Positions 1-5,335 are shown, numbered from the stretch's first letter. The stretch: 5,335 bases of DNA from an uncultured Treponema sp. (GCA_905373565.1 CAJPTT010000190.1:1-5335); one strand, 5' to 3'. Notes: a model not told the origin generated them from the letters alone. A program made the numbers and translations.

Positions 1-1
1 G

Positions 2-115
2 GGTAATATGGAAGATAATGCATCGATGATAAAGTTAAGCCGAGATATGAATAGTAGCCCTTATACCGGCTTGTGGAACCGTTTATATCTCAATCTTGGC
101 TTTAAAAACGTTTAA
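2..115 (+). CDS. C-terminal end of an unidentified protein (5' end outside window)
   Basis: An open frame enters from the left edge in frame 2 and runs for 37 codons to a TAA at 113-115. The tail contains SSPYTGLWNRLYLNLGF and ends in KNV. The alternating polar/hydrophobic pattern near the end (WNRLYLNLGF) could be a final beta strand, as in an outer-membrane barrel, but 37 residues are too few to assign a family. No start with a ribosome binding site is visible inside the window (the ATGs at 8, 26 and 47 have none), so the gene most likely begins upstream. It ends 31 nt before the Bor-like lipoprotein start on the same strand, so the two could be co-transcribed. A frame this short could stay open by chance. 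The protein-like composition and the neat spacing to the next gene are the reasons to list it. Confidence 0.5.
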   Translation, partial: GNMEDNASMIKLSRDMNSSPYTGLWNRLYLNLGFKNV

Positions 116-131
116 CAATATTGCATTAAAG

Positions 132-137
132 AAGGAG
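132..137 (+). promoter_or_regulatory. Ribosome binding site of the Bor-like lipoprotein gene
   Basis: AAGGAG lies 9 nt before the ATG at 147. It decides the start: the longer frame opening at the TTG at 96 has no such site and would put 17 non-signal-like residues before a good lipoprotein signal peptide. Confidence 0.8.
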
Positions 138-146
138 ACACTGTCT

Positions 147-458
147 ATGCAAAAAAACAGCTTTTTAAAAATCACCGCGTTTTTGGTACTATTAACCTTG
201 CTGACCACATTAGCAGCCGGTTGTATGACACATCGACATACGGTAGGGAGCGGCCCCCAAACAGGAGTTGTCGAAAAGAGTCGCCAATGGTATGCATTAT
301 GGGGTTTAGTCAAGATAGGGGATGCCGACTCAAAAAAGCTCGCCGGTGATGCCACTGATTACAAAATAGAATCTTACTATGGGGTAGCTGATTGGTTTAT
401 AAATTTCTTCTTGGGATGGCTTTCCATAGAAAGCAGAACAGTAAAAGTAACGAAATAA
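147..458 (+). CDS. Bor-family small lipoprotein
   Basis: This 103-aa protein has a lipoprotein signal peptide: N-terminal MQKNSFLK, a hydrophobic stretch over about residues 9-22, then LAAGC with the lipidated cysteine at residue 26. Alanine at -3 rather than leucine is tolerated in the relaxed lipobox of spirochetes. The mature part resembles the Bor family (Lambda_Bor), named after the phage lambda Bor outer-membrane lipoprotein. Visible points of likeness are HTVGSGPQTG after the cysteine, QWYALWGL, a small-residue segment (KKLAGDATDYKIES), and a hydrophobic C-terminal stretch (ADWFINFFLGWL) ending in SRTVKVTK. Lambda Bor is linked to serum resistance of lysogens, and that role is not shown for chromosomal homologues such as this one. 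The likely location is a lipid-anchored envelope protein. It may be co-transcribed with the partial gene 31 nt upstream, and no phage genes are visible nearby. Family call is good; role is unknown. Confidence 0.8.
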   Translation: MQKNSFLKITAFLVLLTLLTTLAAGCMTHRHTVGSGPQTGVVEKSRQWYALWGLVKIGDADSKKLAGDATDYKIESYYGVADWFINFFLGWLSIESRTVKVTK

Positions 459-464
459 GAACTT

Positions 465-502
465 AGTCCGTATGTTAGCTGTTCCGCAATGGCATACGGA
501 TT
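465..502 (+). terminator. Possible bidirectional terminator hairpin between convergent genes
   Basis: Perfect 8-bp arms TCCGTATG (467-474) and CATACGGA (493-500) extend inward by two G-T wobbles and one A-T pair, and outward by a G-T and an A-T pair. This leaves a 12-nt loop. The dyad starts 6 nt after the lipoprotein stop and lies between two convergent genes. On the + strand only a short T run follows. On the - strand the flank is T-richer (TTCTTATTTCG). The weak T tracts make terminator function uncertain. Confidence 0.4.
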
Positions 503-579
503 TACCTGGAGAATCTCTTTGTTTTACACGGATGTATAGCTTTGATTACGCAGCAACGAAGTATATGCACCGTATATTT

Positions 580-2112
580 TCAAAAGGTTTCCCATGCAAA
601 GCCGGAGATATTCCGTTCCTTCTCATCAAAATTGATTCCTATGAGATAGATGTCTTTTCCATGTTGCCGATACTTCTCGTAGTATTTCTTTTCTTTTATC
701 TGTTGCAAGGCGTTCCCGCTTCCTACCTTAAATTCAATAATGTATATTTTATGCTCCATATTTAAGGTCAAGTCAATCCGTCCGCGGTTGGTCGTATCTT
801 CGCCAATCAGCGGCGCACCTAAACTTGCCAAAAATGCATACACCACGCTGGCATAAAAACCTTCGTACATACCGATATTGTTATTCACATAATTTTGATA
901 CGGCAGCGATGCAAATAGCGTGTATAGCGCATCTTTAACCCCGTCTTTATCGGCATTATAAAGCGCCATTAGCATATTACGATATAACGTACTGCTTATC
1001 AAACTCGACTCCGAATCTGTAAGCATTGATACGACAGCCTTATTGAGCGAGCTTTTAACTTCAAAATTCGGTATTTTAAGCGAATAAAACACAGCGTCTT
1101 CGACTTGTTTTTTTTCTCGTATCGTTAAATAGCCGGATTGATACAAAAGCACTTCAAAATTAATCTTTTCAATATCAAAAGCTCCAAGCTGTTCTTCGTC
1201 TATACTAATATTTTCCAAGTCCGGCAGATAATAGTTCTTTTCTTGTATTAATTTGATAAGAAAACTCGGGCTGCCTGTTTCAAACCAATAATTCTTATAT
1301 AAATGCCCGTTTGCACAGAATTTTAGTATATCAAACGGATTATACACATTGTCCTTTAAAAAATTATAGCCGTCATACCAGCGCTTCACCTTTTCCATGT
1401 CAGCACCTTCCAGATACGGCTGAAAGCTCGTTTCAAGATCGGCTTGCGTATACCCGCATATATTCCCGTACTTGGGATATAGTGATATATCTTCAATATT
1501 ATTCAATCCGGAAAAAATACTTACCTTTGAAAATTTACTCACCCCGGTAAGAAATGCAAACTTGACATATTCATCGTTGTATTTGATATGCTCGTAAATA
1601 CCTTTGAGCGTATCCCGTGCATAATTCCACATTGCAGAGTTGGTAATATTATCCAATATCGGCTTGTCGTATTCATCGATTAAAATAACAACTCGTTTAT
1701 TATATTTTTTATAGGTTTCTTTGATAAGTAAATCAAACTGAGCGGAAAGAGCAAGCGTTTTATCAAATGTTATGCCGAGACATTCGGCATTCCACCGCAG
1801 GGTTGATTGTGCTTCGCTTTGGAAATTAAATTCCGATGTGAAATTACCGCCCCAGTGAATCCGTATAACAGGATAGGGTTCAAAATCATATTTATCGTAA
1901 ATGTACAAGCCCTTAAAAAGTTCTTTCTTGCCTTCGAAAATTGCTTGCAGAGTTGTTAAAAAAAGACTTTTGCCGAACCGACGCGGACGCGATAAAAAAA
2001 CATATTTATACGCACTTAGTAATTCATAAGCTTCTTTTGTCTTATCAATATACAGATAATCATCTCCTATAATTTCAGAGAATGAGTGTATTCCTATCGG
2101 CAATTTTTTCAT
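580..2112 (-). CDS. AAA-ATPase-like protein with C-terminal PD-(D/E)XK nuclease-like domain
   Basis: This 510-aa protein has the two-domain build of the AAA-ATPase_like (PF09820) plus PDDEXK_9 (PF08011, formerly DUF1703) family. The N-terminus LPIGIHSFSEI...YLYIDKT (4-25) is the family signature. The P-loop is SRPRRFGKS (41-49), with the family's usual arginine in place of the first Walker A glycine. Walker B is VVILIDEYD (141-149) with D146 and E147. The sensor-like segment FLTGVSKFS is at 187-195 and SGLNNI at 201-206. In the C-terminal domain, YEGFYASVV (416-424), RIDL (445-448, D447), IIEFK (458-462, E460 and K462) and a following Gln/Tyr-rich helix make a complete nuclease-like core. No signal peptide or membrane segment is seen, so it should be cytoplasmic. 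The family's biochemical role is not established; it is common and often multi-copy in anaerobes and treponemes. The start is supported by AGAGGTG 5 nt upstream. It is the last gene of a three-gene operon, 11 nt after the 73-aa gene. It looks intact. Confidence 0.93.
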   Translation of the reverse strand: MKKLPIGIHSFSEIIGDDYLYIDKTKEAYELLSAYKYVFLSRPRRFGKSLFLTTLQAIFEGKKELFKGLYIYDKYDFEPYPVIRIHWGGNFTSEFNFQSEAQSTLRWNAECLGITFDKTLALSAQFDLLIKETYKKYNKRVVILIDEYDKPILDNITNSAMWNYARDTLKGIYEHIKYNDEYVKFAFLTGVSKFSKVSIFSGLNNIEDISLYPKYGNICGYTQADLETSFQPYLEGADMEKVKRWYDGYNFLKDNVYNPFDILKFCANGHLYKNYWFETGSPSFLIKLIQEKNYYLPDLENISIDEEQLGAFDIEKINFEVLLYQSGYLTIREKKQVEDAVFYSLKIPNFEVKSSLNKAVVSMLTDSESSLISSTLYRNMLMALYNADKDGVKDALYTLFASLPYQNYVNNNIGMYEGFYASVVYAFLASLGAPLIGEDTTNRGRIDLTLNMEHKIYIIEFKVGSGNALQQIKEKKYYEKYRQHGKDIYLIGINFDEKERNISGFAWETF

Positions 2113-2117
2113 AATAA

Positions 2118-2124
2118 CACCTCT
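2118..2124 (-). promoter_or_regulatory. Ribosome binding site of the AAA-ATPase-like gene
   Basis: Read on the - strand this is AGAGGTG, 5 nt before the ATG at 2112. It touches the TAA stop (2124-2126) of the 73-aa gene upstream, an arrangement that suggests coupled translation. Confidence 0.6.
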
Positions 2125-2345
2125 TATTGCGCTCTTGCTAAAAACAAGTTCAATTCATCCTCAAGATGTGCAAGCTGAGCTTCCGCTTTCTGAATTTTTT
2201 CAAGCACGGCTTGCCTTTGTATTTTTTCCAACTTGGCAAATACCGTATCGAAGAGTTCTTTTTCCGTAGCTTGATGTTCGGTATCGAGGTATTCTATTTT
2301 ATAATATCCTGTCCATGGTTCGAACGGCTGTTCATTTTTCTGCAT
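2124..2345 (-). CDS. Small coiled-coil protein of unknown function
   Basis: This 73-aa acidic protein belongs to no family I recognise. The first 20 residues hold an aromatic patch (PFEPWTGYYKIEYL, 7-20). From about residue 27 to 70 it should form one long helix rich in Leu, Glu, Lys, Gln and Ala (for example LEKIQKAEAQLAHLEDEL), typical of a coiled coil that could mediate dimerisation or binding to a partner. There is no signal peptide or membrane segment. The ATG at 2343-2345 is preceded by a perfect GGAGGA only 3 nt away, and the gene is packed between its neighbours with gaps of 15 nt (upstream) and 11 nt (downstream). That packing and the strong ribosome binding site make it a real gene despite its size. 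By position it may be a partner or regulator of the ATPase, which is inference only. Confidence 0.75.
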   Translation of the reverse strand: MQKNEQPFEPWTGYYKIEYLDTEHQATEKELFDTVFAKLEKIQRQAVLEKIQKAEAQLAHLEDELNLFLARAQ

Positions 2346-2348
2346 ATT

Positions 2349-2354
2349 TCCTCC
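2349..2354 (-). promoter_or_regulatory. Ribosome binding site of the 73-aa coiled-coil gene
   Basis: GGAGGA on the - strand, in the 15-nt gap after the stop of the 205-aa gene. The spacing to the ATG is short (3 nt), but the match to the anti-Shine-Dalgarno sequence is strong. Confidence 0.65.
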
Positions 2355-2360
2355 ATTCTC

Positions 2361-2978
2361 TTATACTAGGCCCAACAGCTCACGTACATGACTTTGAAAC
2401 TCTCCGGATGTCATCTCTCCATTCAAAAAAGCTTTTATCTCTTGCTTTACACCGGTAGGAAATCGGCGCCAGTAAGACTCTGTCCAATTATGCATCGCAG
2501 CGGTAAGACTGCGTTGTGTTTCAACCGGCATCTCTCCCAAACTATAGGAAACAAACTGTATAACCATCTCGTATAACAGATCGGCAGGCATCCCCTGTAC
2601 GGAACCGTTCTTTGCTAAAGAAGCACGATGAGATTTGCCGTGCGAACCGCCCGATTGCGGAATCCATGAGTCAACCAGACCGATAATCTGCTCTTTTGAA
2701 AGTTCCGGCGCTTCTTTTCGCAAAATATCTGCGGCATAATCGCGAAAAGTATGCCGAACCCCATCCATACTCGCATCGATAGAAGCATAAATCGATTCCG
2801 ACATCTTCTTTGCGGCTTCTTCGGGAGTAAACGGAATAGCGCCGTTTACCGCCCCAGCCAGCTGACCTTGCCGCCGTTCAACCGCTGCAGCAAATGCATC
2901 GATTTCGCGTACATTCGCCCTATTTAATATATAATCGAGCGCAAAAAGAAAACCTCTGTCGGTTTTTGCATCACTCAT
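2361..2978 (-). CDS. Conserved-looking hypothetical protein, helical, first gene of the ATPase operon
   Basis: This 205-aa protein matches no family I can name. It appears cytoplasmic, with no signal peptide or long hydrophobic segment, and mostly helical. Three parts can be seen: an N-terminal helical region with RGFLFALDYILNRANVREID (8-27); a central region with ASIDASMDGVRHTFRDYAADILRKEAPELSKEQ and SWIPQSGG, followed by a basic, flexible Gly/Ser/His/Lys linker (about 109-129); and a C-terminal helical region containing MHNWTESYWRRFPTG (162-176) and a final ELLGLV. The ATG at 2976-2978 is not preceded by a Shine-Dalgarno sequence: the upstream bases on the - strand read TATGCTTCCCTC. An in-frame stop lies 11 codons upstream, and no alternative start before residue 60 is present, so this start is the best available. 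Initiation may use a very short or leaderless transcript from AT-rich -10-like hexamers (TAAAAT, TAGTAT) at about 2990-3000. It is followed after 15 nt by the 73-aa gene and then the ATPase. Coding status is fairly sure; function is unknown. Confidence 0.8.
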   Translation of the reverse strand: MSDAKTDRGFLFALDYILNRANVREIDAFAAAVERRQGQLAGAVNGAIPFTPEEAAKKMSESIYASIDASMDGVRHTFRDYAADILRKEAPELSKEQIIGLVDSWIPQSGGSHGKSHRASLAKNGSVQGMPADLLYEMVIQFVSYSLGEMPVETQRSLTAAMHNWTESYWRRFPTGVKQEIKAFLNGEMTSGEFQSHVRELLGLV

Positions 2979-3046
2979 GAGGGAAGCATATACTATTTTA
3001 TGGGATTTTTAAAGAGGGAGAAGAATGAATGAATGAAAAGACTAAG

Positions 3047-3083
3047 GGAAACCTCTAAAAACTTCAGCTTTTTGGAGGTTTCC
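3047..3083 (-). terminator. Strong hairpin, likely terminator of the polysaccharide-export unit
   Basis: Arms at 3047-3061 and 3069-3083 pair over 15 bp (GGAAACCTC... with TTTTTGGAGG...), with a single G-T wobble and a 7-nt loop (CTTCAGC on +). It lies 75 nt past the stop of the SLBB export gene and upstream of the next operon on the same strand. A T run (TTTTTT) sits just before the stem on the - strand, and a weak CTTAGTCTTTTC follows it. Termination is plausible, though the downstream U tract is imperfect. A structured mRNA 3' end or a dispersed hairpin repeat is the alternative. The rest of the 180-nt gap (2979-3158) holds only a short GAAT tandem repeat at 3023-3034 and AT-rich DNA likely to carry the promoter of the ATPase operon. 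Confidence 0.6.
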
Positions 3084-3158
3084 AAAAAAGCATACAGGAA
3101 AACGCCGATATTCAAGAAGACTAAACACTTTTCGGACGGCAACAGTGTAAGGGTAACA

Positions 3159-4655
3159 TTAAAATTGCTTCTTAAGAGCTAGAATTGTAGTAATAATACT
3201 CAAAACCGTTGCAGTTACGCTAATAAGCGGGACATAGATATTGAAATTATACATAAACGCATTACTACGAGCTGTAATAATGGTGTTCGGCCCGATAATA
3301 TCATTTTTTGCAAGTTTTTTCCCATATACATCCCTAATTACAATAGCGCCGCCTGTATTCCGTTGATAGTCAAAACCTCCCGCCAGTGCAATATAAAAGT
3401 CGGCTTTACGACCGGGGGTATACGGATATGCACCGGGGCGTGTTACCGCGCCGTTTACCGTTACGGTTTGCTCTATCTCAGGAACAATAAGCCGATCACC
3501 GGGTTCTATAGGAATATGTTCATTATAAGCGGCATCAAATAAAATTTTATTTAAATTGACGGGCAACTGCTTACCTTGCCGAAAAATATATGCACTGCTC
3601 GTATCAGCCGTAACAGCTGCAGTAAAAAGCTGCATATTCTGACGTATTAACGATACGAAATTATCTCCCGGTACAAATGCTATTGAGATAATTTTAGTCT
3701 TCCCTAAAGGCTGCCCCGAACCGGATGCCGTCGCGGGTACTTCAATATATATATTAGTTTGTAAAACCTGCCGTTTTTCCACATACACCGTATCCTTATG
3801 CAACAAAGAAAAAGCTTCATCTTCTTTGTCCAGATCGACAAAAAAGGTATCGGGAATCGCAGCGCCATCATCCTTGATACGTACAACTCTTACTTGCGTC
3901 TTATCAACTCCTGCGCCTGCAATATAACCATTACCATATCGTTCGATAAGCTGATTCAGTGTTTCACCGTCATCCAACTCGTATACACCGGGACGTTCAA
4001 CCGCTCCTGAAAGCGTAACTCGCCGCTTAACACGCGGAATAGAGATTACATCGCCGGGTGATAAATAAGGATCTTGCCGTAAATCTCCATCGCGAATCGC
4101 TTTAAAAAGATCATAATCGGTTGTCTTCCCCGAACTGCCCGTAATAGAGAGATACCTGCTTGAAGCAAAATCCGTTAATAGACCGGTAATAGCTTGAGAT
4201 GCACGCATAAGCCCCCATGCTTTCACTTCCGTTGTTTTAACGACCTCTCCTTTCACGATTATTGTAAAAGAGCTTGGACTGGCAAGTACAAATTGCACAA
4301 CACTCAAAGGATAATTTTGAGACACAAGAGCTTCCACCTGTCTTTTGACAGCGAGAAAGGTTTTACCGTTCGTATTAACCGATCCCAAATTTGATACACG
4401 GATTATGCCGCTTGCATCCACAGCAATCTGATAGGTTACAGCTGTTTGACCAATCGTATATCCCAGCTGATAAATATCACCCGGCAAAACCCGATAGTCA
4501 GGATTTGCCATTGCTTGCTGTGCCATGCGCTTATTTGCCGCGTCCGCCTCTGTTCCCAATTTTGAATTTGAATTCGTATCCGTATCTGCCGCACACAATA
4601 AAGATACAATAGCGGTAAAAAATAAAATTACCGTGAGAAATAGCTTACGCTTCAT
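3159..4655 (-). CDS. Polysaccharide export protein (Wza-like, Poly_export plus SLBB domains)
   Basis: A 498-aa periplasmic/outer-membrane export protein for capsule- or exopolysaccharide-type polymers. Residues 1-23 are a signal peptide (MKRK, hydrophobic core 5-20, likely cleavage near CAA-D). The cysteine at 21 follows LL and is a poor lipobox, unlike lipidated Wza. A Poly_export domain starts at YRVLPGD (54-60). SLBB-type beta-grasp units follow at about 130-208 (ending LSPGDVISIPR), 212-292 (VTLSGAVERPGVY, ending LLHKDTVYVEK), 322-392 (degenerate, ending IEPGDRLIVP) and 396-463 (VTVNGAVTRPGAY, ALAGGF). Residues 472-494 form a hydrophobic helix with a short KKQF tail, in the position of the pore-forming helix of Wza. 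The chosen start has AAGGA at 8 nt and gives a proper signal peptide. A longer frame to 4724 would put 23 residues before it and overlap the upstream gene much further. The gene overlaps the interrupted Wzz-like gene by 11 nt, implying translational coupling. Confidence 0.9.
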   Translation of the reverse strand: MKRKLFLTVILFFTAIVSLLCAADTDTNSNSKLGTEADAANKRMAQQAMANPDYRVLPGDIYQLGYTIGQTAVTYQIAVDASGIIRVSNLGSVNTNGKTFLAVKRQVEALVSQNYPLSVVQFVLASPSSFTIIVKGEVVKTTEVKAWGLMRASQAITGLLTDFASSRYLSITGSSGKTTDYDLFKAIRDGDLRQDPYLSPGDVISIPRVKRRVTLSGAVERPGVYELDDGETLNQLIERYGNGYIAGAGVDKTQVRVVRIKDDGAAIPDTFFVDLDKEDEAFSLLHKDTVYVEKRQVLQTNIYIEVPATASGSGQPLGKTKIISIAFVPGDNFVSLIRQNMQLFTAAVTADTSSAYIFRQGKQLPVNLNKILFDAAYNEHIPIEPGDRLIVPEIEQTVTVNGAVTRPGAYPYTPGRKADFYIALAGGFDYQRNTGGAIVIRDVYGKKLAKNDIIGPNTIITARSNAFMYNFNIYVPLISVTATVLSIITTILALKKQF

Positions 4656-5010
4656 GGTTCTTTTCCTTTTTTGACAAGAACTTTGCACGGGCTGTAGGAT
4701 CATGCCGGATATCATGTAATGCATTTAAGAGAAAAGCGAGAAATATTGAAAAAAAGAACCCCGCAAACGTTGCTATAATGCACAATTTTCCCCTACCGGG
4801 TTCCGATTTTATTTCGGGTACCTGCGGATAATCCAACACTTGAAATACCGGCATTTCGCTTGCCATTTCTATCTTTAACAGTTCATATTGCGCCTTTAAT
4901 TGACCGTATATCTTCTCTTGCACTTGAATTTCTCGATTAAGCCGTGTCGCCTCAAGAGCAATCGAAGGTACGGAACTGTAGATATTTACCGTCTTTCGTT
5001 CCAATCCTGA
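4645..5010 (-). pseudogene. Wzz/GNVR chain-length determinant, C-terminal part downstream of an in-frame amber codon
   Basis: Downstream of the TAG at 5011-5013 the same frame stays open for 121 codons. It carries the C-terminal half of a polysaccharide co-polymerase: a helix with SIALEATRLNREIQVQEKIY and GQLKAQYELLKIEMASEM typical of the GNVR segment of Wzz/Wzc-type proteins; a proline-rich motif (DYPQVPEIKSEPGRGK) just before the second transmembrane helix (about KLCIIATFAGFFFSIFLAFL); and a short basic cytoplasmic tail (HDPTARAKFLSKKEKNHEA). There is no Wzc-type kinase domain, so it is a stand-alone Wzz-like protein. If restarted, the only nearby start is the TTG at 5002-5004. AGGA directly abuts that codon, too close to be a good ribosome binding site. 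The half alone would lack the first membrane helix and most of the periplasmic domain. Its 3' end overlaps the export gene by 11 nt, as in an intact operon. Family call is strong; whether any product is made is unsure. Confidence 0.8.
4664..4668 (-). promoter_or_regulatory. Ribosome binding site deciding the start of the SLBB export gene
   Basis: AAGGA on the - strand, 8 nt before the ATG at 4653-4655 and inside the last codons of the Wzz-like gene. It favours the 4655 start over the longer frame beginning at 4724. Confidence 0.65.
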
Positions 5011-5013
5011 CTA
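5011..5013 (-). other. In-frame TAG interrupting the Wzz-like gene
   Basis: On the - strand the codons read CTT-GAA-TCC-CGA-TAG-TCA-GGA, then TTG-GAA-CGA. The frame is unbroken on both sides (no indel), and both sides belong to the same protein family in the right order. CAG is the simplest ancestral codon. Confidence 0.85.
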
Positions 5014-5335
5014 TCGGGATTCAAGTCGCTTAATTTCATCTAACGCAGCCTGTAAACTTTTTTCCAACCCTTCTTTTTCCAATTTATGCTTATCAAGACC
5101 CATTTCCGCAAATCGCTGCTCATAATATGAAACGGCAAACTCAACTACCCGCTGCGCAAATTCAGGATCAATATCTTTAAATTTTAATGAAAAAATTCCG
5201 CTTTTTTCATCAAACTTTGCTGTCAATTGTTTTTTTAGCAACTTTCGGCTTGTCGTTTTAGGAAATTTTTTAATTTTATATCGATTAACTAAATTAAATT
5301 CTTGGATGATCGCATCTAAAAAAGAATCACTTCCG
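5011..5335 (-). pseudogene. Wzz-like chain-length determinant, middle part up to the amber codon (5' end outside window)
   Basis: The frame is open from the right edge (5334) through 107 codons to TAG at 5011-5013. A gene start at the TTG at 5239-5241 is unlikely, because family-like sequence continues upstream of it (SDSFLDAIIQEFNLVNRYKI, then KKFPKTTSRKLLKKQL). The visible part is the periplasmic domain of a Wzz-type protein. It contains the small beta motif KSGIFSLKFKDIDPEFAQRVVEF, in which residues after SLKF.D.DP are family-typical, then YYEQRF and a Lys/Glu-rich coiled-coil helix ending DEIKRLESR. The first membrane helix and the true start must lie outside the window. A single C-to-T change from CAG (Gln) would explain the stop inside the coil. 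The product, if stable, would be a truncated protein without the second membrane helix. Alternatives are a sequencing error or amber read-through. Confidence 0.78.

Noticed and set aside
96..146. Longer start (TTG at 96) for the lipoprotein
   Set aside because: It would overlap the upstream gene's end, lacks a ribosome binding site, and would bury the lipoprotein signal peptide.
83..355. - strand open frame of 90 codons opposite the Bor-like lipoprotein
   Set aside because: It is antisense to a gene with a clear signal peptide, lipobox and ribosome binding site, and shows no protein-family features.
472..765. + strand open frame of 97 codons after the lipoprotein gene
   Set aside because: It has no ribosome binding site, starts inside the dyad at 465-502, and most of it is antisense to the well-supported ATPase gene.
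1311..1550. + strand open frames inside the ATPase, 205-aa and export genes (also 2166-2369, 2388-2576, 3798-4010, 4194-4394, 4391-4612) and the - strand frame 3704-3886
   Set aside because: They are shadows of real genes in other frames, without ribosome binding sites or recognisable domains.
3104..3150. Small inverted repeat ACACT/AGTGT after the export gene stop
   Set aside because: Only 5 bp with a long loop, expected by chance; the hairpin at 3047-3083 is far stronger.
4656..4724. Longer N-terminus for the SLBB export protein
   Set aside because: The extra 23 residues precede a normal signal peptide and lie within the coding sequence of the Wzz-like gene. The ATG at 4655 has its own ribosome binding site.
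5011..5013. TAG as a coded special amino acid (pyrrolysine)
   Set aside because: Wzz-type proteins are not known to carry pyrrolysine, the residue lies in a coiled coil with no catalytic need, and a nonsense change from CAG is simpler. It would be reconsidered only if pyl genes are found.
1..5335. CRISPR arrays, tRNA/rRNA genes, insertion sequences, riboswitches
   Set aside because: No regularly spaced repeats, cloverleaf-like sequence, transposase or terminal repeats, or known aptamer cores were seen on either strand.

Overview
The window looks like chromosomal DNA from a host-associated spirochete, most likely an oral-type Treponema. This is an inference from three things: moderate-to-low GC; an AAA-ATPase-like/PD-(D/E)XK protein of a type that is abundant in treponemes; and a lipoprotein whose lipobox fits the relaxed spirochetal form. 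There is no 16S rRNA or other decisive taxonomic marker, no tRNA, no CRISPR array and no recognisable insertion sequence.

Left part (1-579, + strand): the last 37 codons of an unidentified gene run in from the left edge. They are followed 31 nt later by a small Bor-family lipoprotein gene (147-458) with a good ribosome binding site. A dyad at 465-502 lies just past its stop, in the 121-nt gap between this gene and the convergent gene on the other strand, and may act as a two-way terminator.

Middle part (580-2978, - strand): a tight three-gene operon, read right to left. It encodes a 205-aa helical protein of unknown family, a 73-aa coiled-coil protein, and a 510-aa AAA-ATPase-like protein with a C-terminal PD-(D/E)XK nuclease-like domain. 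The gaps are only 15 and 11 nt, so the three are probably made together. The two small proteins have no function I recognise.

Right part (3159-5335, - strand): two genes for export of a surface or extracellular polysaccharide. Upstream (right edge) is a Wzz/GNVR-type chain-length determinant (polysaccharide co-polymerase), cut by an in-frame TAG at 5011-5013 and entering from outside the window. Overlapping its 3' end by 11 nt is a Wza-like polysaccharide export protein (Poly_export plus SLBB domains) with a signal peptide and a C-terminal hydrophobic helix. A strong 15-bp hairpin (3047-3083) separates this unit from the AAA-ATPase operon.

In an intact pathway the inner-membrane Wzz-like protein would set chain length and contact the periplasmic/outer-membrane SLBB export protein. 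The amber codon suggests that in this strain the chain-length protein is lost, split, or read through. No clearly new system is proven here. The two items most worth a second look are the amber-interrupted Wzz gene and the unknown three-gene ATPase operon.
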